This document shows positions 63,692 to 64,000 of a stretch of 64,000 bases of DNA, one piece after another (position 1 is the stretch's first letter; each line of letters starts with the position of its first letter). The stretch covers positions 6,125,646-6,189,645 of the forward strand of contig NZ_KB217478.1 of assembly GCF_000331305.1 (NCBI RefSeq), in the 5' to 3' direction. The DNA is from Calothrix sp. PCC 7103. GTDB lineage: Bacteria; Cyanobacteriota; Cyanobacteriia; Cyanobacteriales; Nostocaceae. The notes under the pieces are model-generated. The model did no database searches. It was not told the origin of the DNA and worked only from the letters and a program-made list of their open reading frames with translations. The position numbers and the translations under genes are program-made.

Positions 63692-63815
63692 TTGTGGCAT
63701 CTCTTGTGGCATCTCTTGTGGAACGGGCATCCTTGCCCGTTTTTCTTCAGCATCTTCTTCTTGTATCATCTTGAAAATTAGAATTAGGGCGGGCAGGGAT
63801 GCCCGCTCCATAAGA
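63692..63815. repeat. Tandem TCTTGTGGCATC units and GGGCAAGGATGCCC palindromes after rtcB
   Basis: TCTTGTGGCATC is repeated in tandem and leads into TCTTGTGGAACGGGCATCCT and TTGCCCGT; a second inverted member GGGCGGGCAGGGATGCCCGC, then CCATAAG, ends at about 63815. Same family as 38544 and 45769. Confidence 0.6.
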
Positions 63816-63821
63816 TTGATT

Positions 63822-64000
63822 TTACAGTTCTAAGGCAAAGTGTTGGTGGGAATATTCCTGGAGTTCAATTTGTGTGCGCTCAACTTTCCAGATGTCTTGG
63901 CAATATTCGCGAACCGCTCGGTCAGATGAAAATTTACCTGTACGTGCGGTATTAAGAATTGACATTTTTGTCCAGCTAGCAGTGTCAAGATATGCTTGGC
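63822..64000 (-). CDS. glgP: Glycogen phosphorylase, C-terminal end (partial)
   Basis: Only the last 58 codons are in the window; the gene runs off at 64000. [20 protein letters not shown] then [16 protein letters not shown] is the conserved C-terminal motif of glycogen/starch phosphorylases. It releases glucose 1-phosphate from glycogen. The stop (TAA) is at 63822-63824. Confidence 0.85.
   Translation of the reverse strand, partial: QAYLDTASWTKMSILNTARTGKFSSDRAVREYCQDIWKVERTQIELQEYSHQHFALEL

Overview
The window is cyanobacterial chromosome, most like a filamentous Nostocales-type organism. The evidence is petM followed by ycf39, a plant-type [2Fe-2S] ferredoxin, biliverdin reductase, an NblR-like regulator, tocopherol biosynthesis genes, KtrB/KtrA, a CYP120-type P450, and many small families known mainly from cyanobacteria (DUF1350, DUF1815, DUF2294, DUF2470, DUF2839, DUF2949, DUF4330, DUF5340). 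The DNA is AT-rich and full of short interspersed repeats. I saw no HIP1 octamer (GCGATCGC). Instead GGCGCC occurs about 100 times by hand count, roughly one per 630 bp, in genes and spacers alike, which looks like an alternate highly iterated palindrome. No rRNA, tRNA or CRISPR array was found.

Layout. 0-9 kb: a response regulator lacking the phospho-Asp, DUF2294, an NhaP-type antiporter, two unrecognised proteins, a DUF1350 hydrolase, an RsbU-type phosphatase abutting a STAS protein, a HTH/GrpE-like protein and an srx-dps oxidative stress pair. 9-27 kb: SpoIID-like protein, petF, bvdR, a RusA nuclease beside a degenerate REase-fold protein, DUF4330, an M48 protease, a PPP phosphatase, a solute-binding lipoprotein, petM, ycf39, nadK, nblR, DUF192, trpC and lpdA. 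27-46 kb is the accessory-looking part: a membrane-anchored NB-ARC protein with an ASH-like domain, Uma2, acs, a decayed HigB-type locus, a PemK/MazF pair whose toxin has a premature stop, two tandem GTPases with unusual G4 motifs, a STAND-GNAT-HTH protein, the tocopherol pair (gamma-TMT, hpt), ktrBA, and a hicA broken by a nonsense codon beside an intact hicB-like gene. 46-64 kb: CYP120/TetR with a perfect operator-like palindrome, a TPR protein, queA, YraN, a pentapeptide protein, dxr, a thioesterase, DUF1815, DUF2839, a helicase-like protein that has lost its ATPase motifs, an M48 protease, a ferritin-like protein, a truncated tnpB, rtcB and the 3' end of glgP.

How genes may work together: the RsbU-type phosphatase and the STAS protein form a partner-switching module; srx and dps both answer peroxide stress; gamma-TMT and hpt belong to tocopherol synthesis; KtrB and KtrA form one K+ uptake system; TetR probably represses the divergent P450. 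The most unusual content is the GTPase pair, the two STAND-type ATPases, the toxins lost while antitoxins are kept, and the GGCGCC iteration. All functions are read from sequence motifs; no database search was run.
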